Assembly: GCF_028292925.1 (NCBI RefSeq)
Contig: NZ_JAQGLK010000146.1
Coordinates: 1-39,808, forward strand
Direction: 5' to 3'
DNA from: Sphingomonas bacterium
GTDB lineage: Bacteria > Pseudomonadota > Alphaproteobacteria > Sphingomonadales > Sphingomonadaceae
Length of the DNA stretch: 39,808 nucleotides
Made by a program: the position numbers and the translations under genes. Position 1 is the first letter of the stretch, and every line of letters begins with the position of its first letter. Under the pieces are notes generated by a model that saw only the letters and a list, made by a program, of their open reading frames with translations, was not told the DNA's origin and searched no databases. Below are positions 39,693 through 39,808 of the stretch, piece after piece.

Positions 39693-39808
39693 ATGAAGAA
39701 GGCAGACATCTTCGAATTCTACCGGCGGCTGGCGGAGATCGATCCGGCGCCGGAAACCGAACTTCGCTACGTCAACGCCTACACGCTGCTGGTGGCGGTG
39801 GCGCTTTC
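39693..39808 (+). CDS. nth: Endonuclease III, N-terminal part (cut by window edge)
   Basis: Nth is the bifunctional DNA glycosylase/AP lyase of base-excision repair. Only 38 codons are present: [20 protein letters not shown], then [19 protein letters not shown], which matches the conserved N-terminal region before the LSAQ-TD segment of the family. The catalytic Lys, helix-hairpin-helix and iron-sulfur cluster lie beyond the window. It is 16 bp after dapB and probably in the same operon. Confidence 0.88.
   Translation, partial: MKKADIFEFYRRLAEIDPAPETELRYVNAYTLLVAVAL

Noticed and set aside
38594-39709. 371-codon minus-strand frame covering dapB and the sir2 relic
   Set aside because: Only its last 42 codons make protein sense (the sir2 relic starting at 38722). 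The rest is antisense to dapB, which has full family motifs.
1-39808. CRISPR arrays, transposase genes, tRNA or rRNA genes
   Set aside because: No regularly spaced repeats, no transposase or integrase motifs, and no tRNA or rRNA signatures were found on either strand by reading.

Overview
The window is about 40 kb of GC-rich, densely coding DNA with the gene content and protein style of an alphaproteobacterium of the Sphingomonadaceae (Sphingomonas-like). The indications are the early flagellar cluster, two large TonB-dependent receptors (one Oar-like), an RcnB-type small periplasmic protein, and many Ala/Gly/Arg-rich proteins. The genus is an inference from overall style; no 16S rRNA or tRNA gene was seen.

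Region 1 (1-14301) is a flagellar island. Leftward from a control region at about 3070-3296 run a MotA/MotB-like ion-channel pair, flgA, flgM, an flgN-like chaperone gene and the start of flhA, which is cut by the window edge. Rightward run flgBCDEFGHI, a rod-binding flgJ without a hydrolase domain, flgK and flgL, then motA-motB, with a convergent lytic transglycosylase closing the set. Readable control signals are a near-consensus sigma-54 promoter before flgB, a pair of tandem CGGCAA-N4-TTGCCG palindromes about 100 bp upstream of it (probable FlbD-type enhancer), and two sigma-28 (FliA) promoters, before flgM and before motA. This fits a hierarchy in which sigma-54 makes the rod and hook, and FliA, held by FlgM, makes the stator and further FlgM.

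Region 2 (14302-22480) is an envelope and uptake block: a small RcnB-like protein, a TonB-dependent receptor preceded by a leader with mutually exclusive hairpins, a periplasmic purine-nucleoside permease (NUP family) protein, and a second, Oar-like TonB receptor. A 15-bp perfect hairpin ends it.

Region 3 (22491-35648) is mixed metabolism: a Tat-exported, apparently circularly permuted D-amino-acid-oxidase-like flavoprotein, hemF, a GNAT acetyltransferase, a CDP-alcohol phosphatidyltransferase with an extra N-terminal domain, a polysaccharide flippase, a beta-lactamase-family serine hydrolase, an aspartyl-protease-like lipoprotein, an S41 peptidase, an SDR, a GlcG/HbpS-like protein, a ThDP-dependent enzyme, and several small conserved-looking proteins.

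Region 4 (35719-39808) is housekeeping: rnc-era, a Sir2 deacylase, dapB and the start of nth. Between sir2 and dapB the native sir2 5' end is left as a 42-codon relic. It is separated from the working gene by about 0.69 kb of visibly lower-GC DNA that carries a small lipoprotein gene, two copies of a palindromic repeat and a replacement sir2 5' end. This gene-splitting yet gene-restoring insertion, the permuted flavoprotein, the second stator-like pair, the signal-less flagellar muramidase and the alternative-hairpin leader are the most interesting observations.
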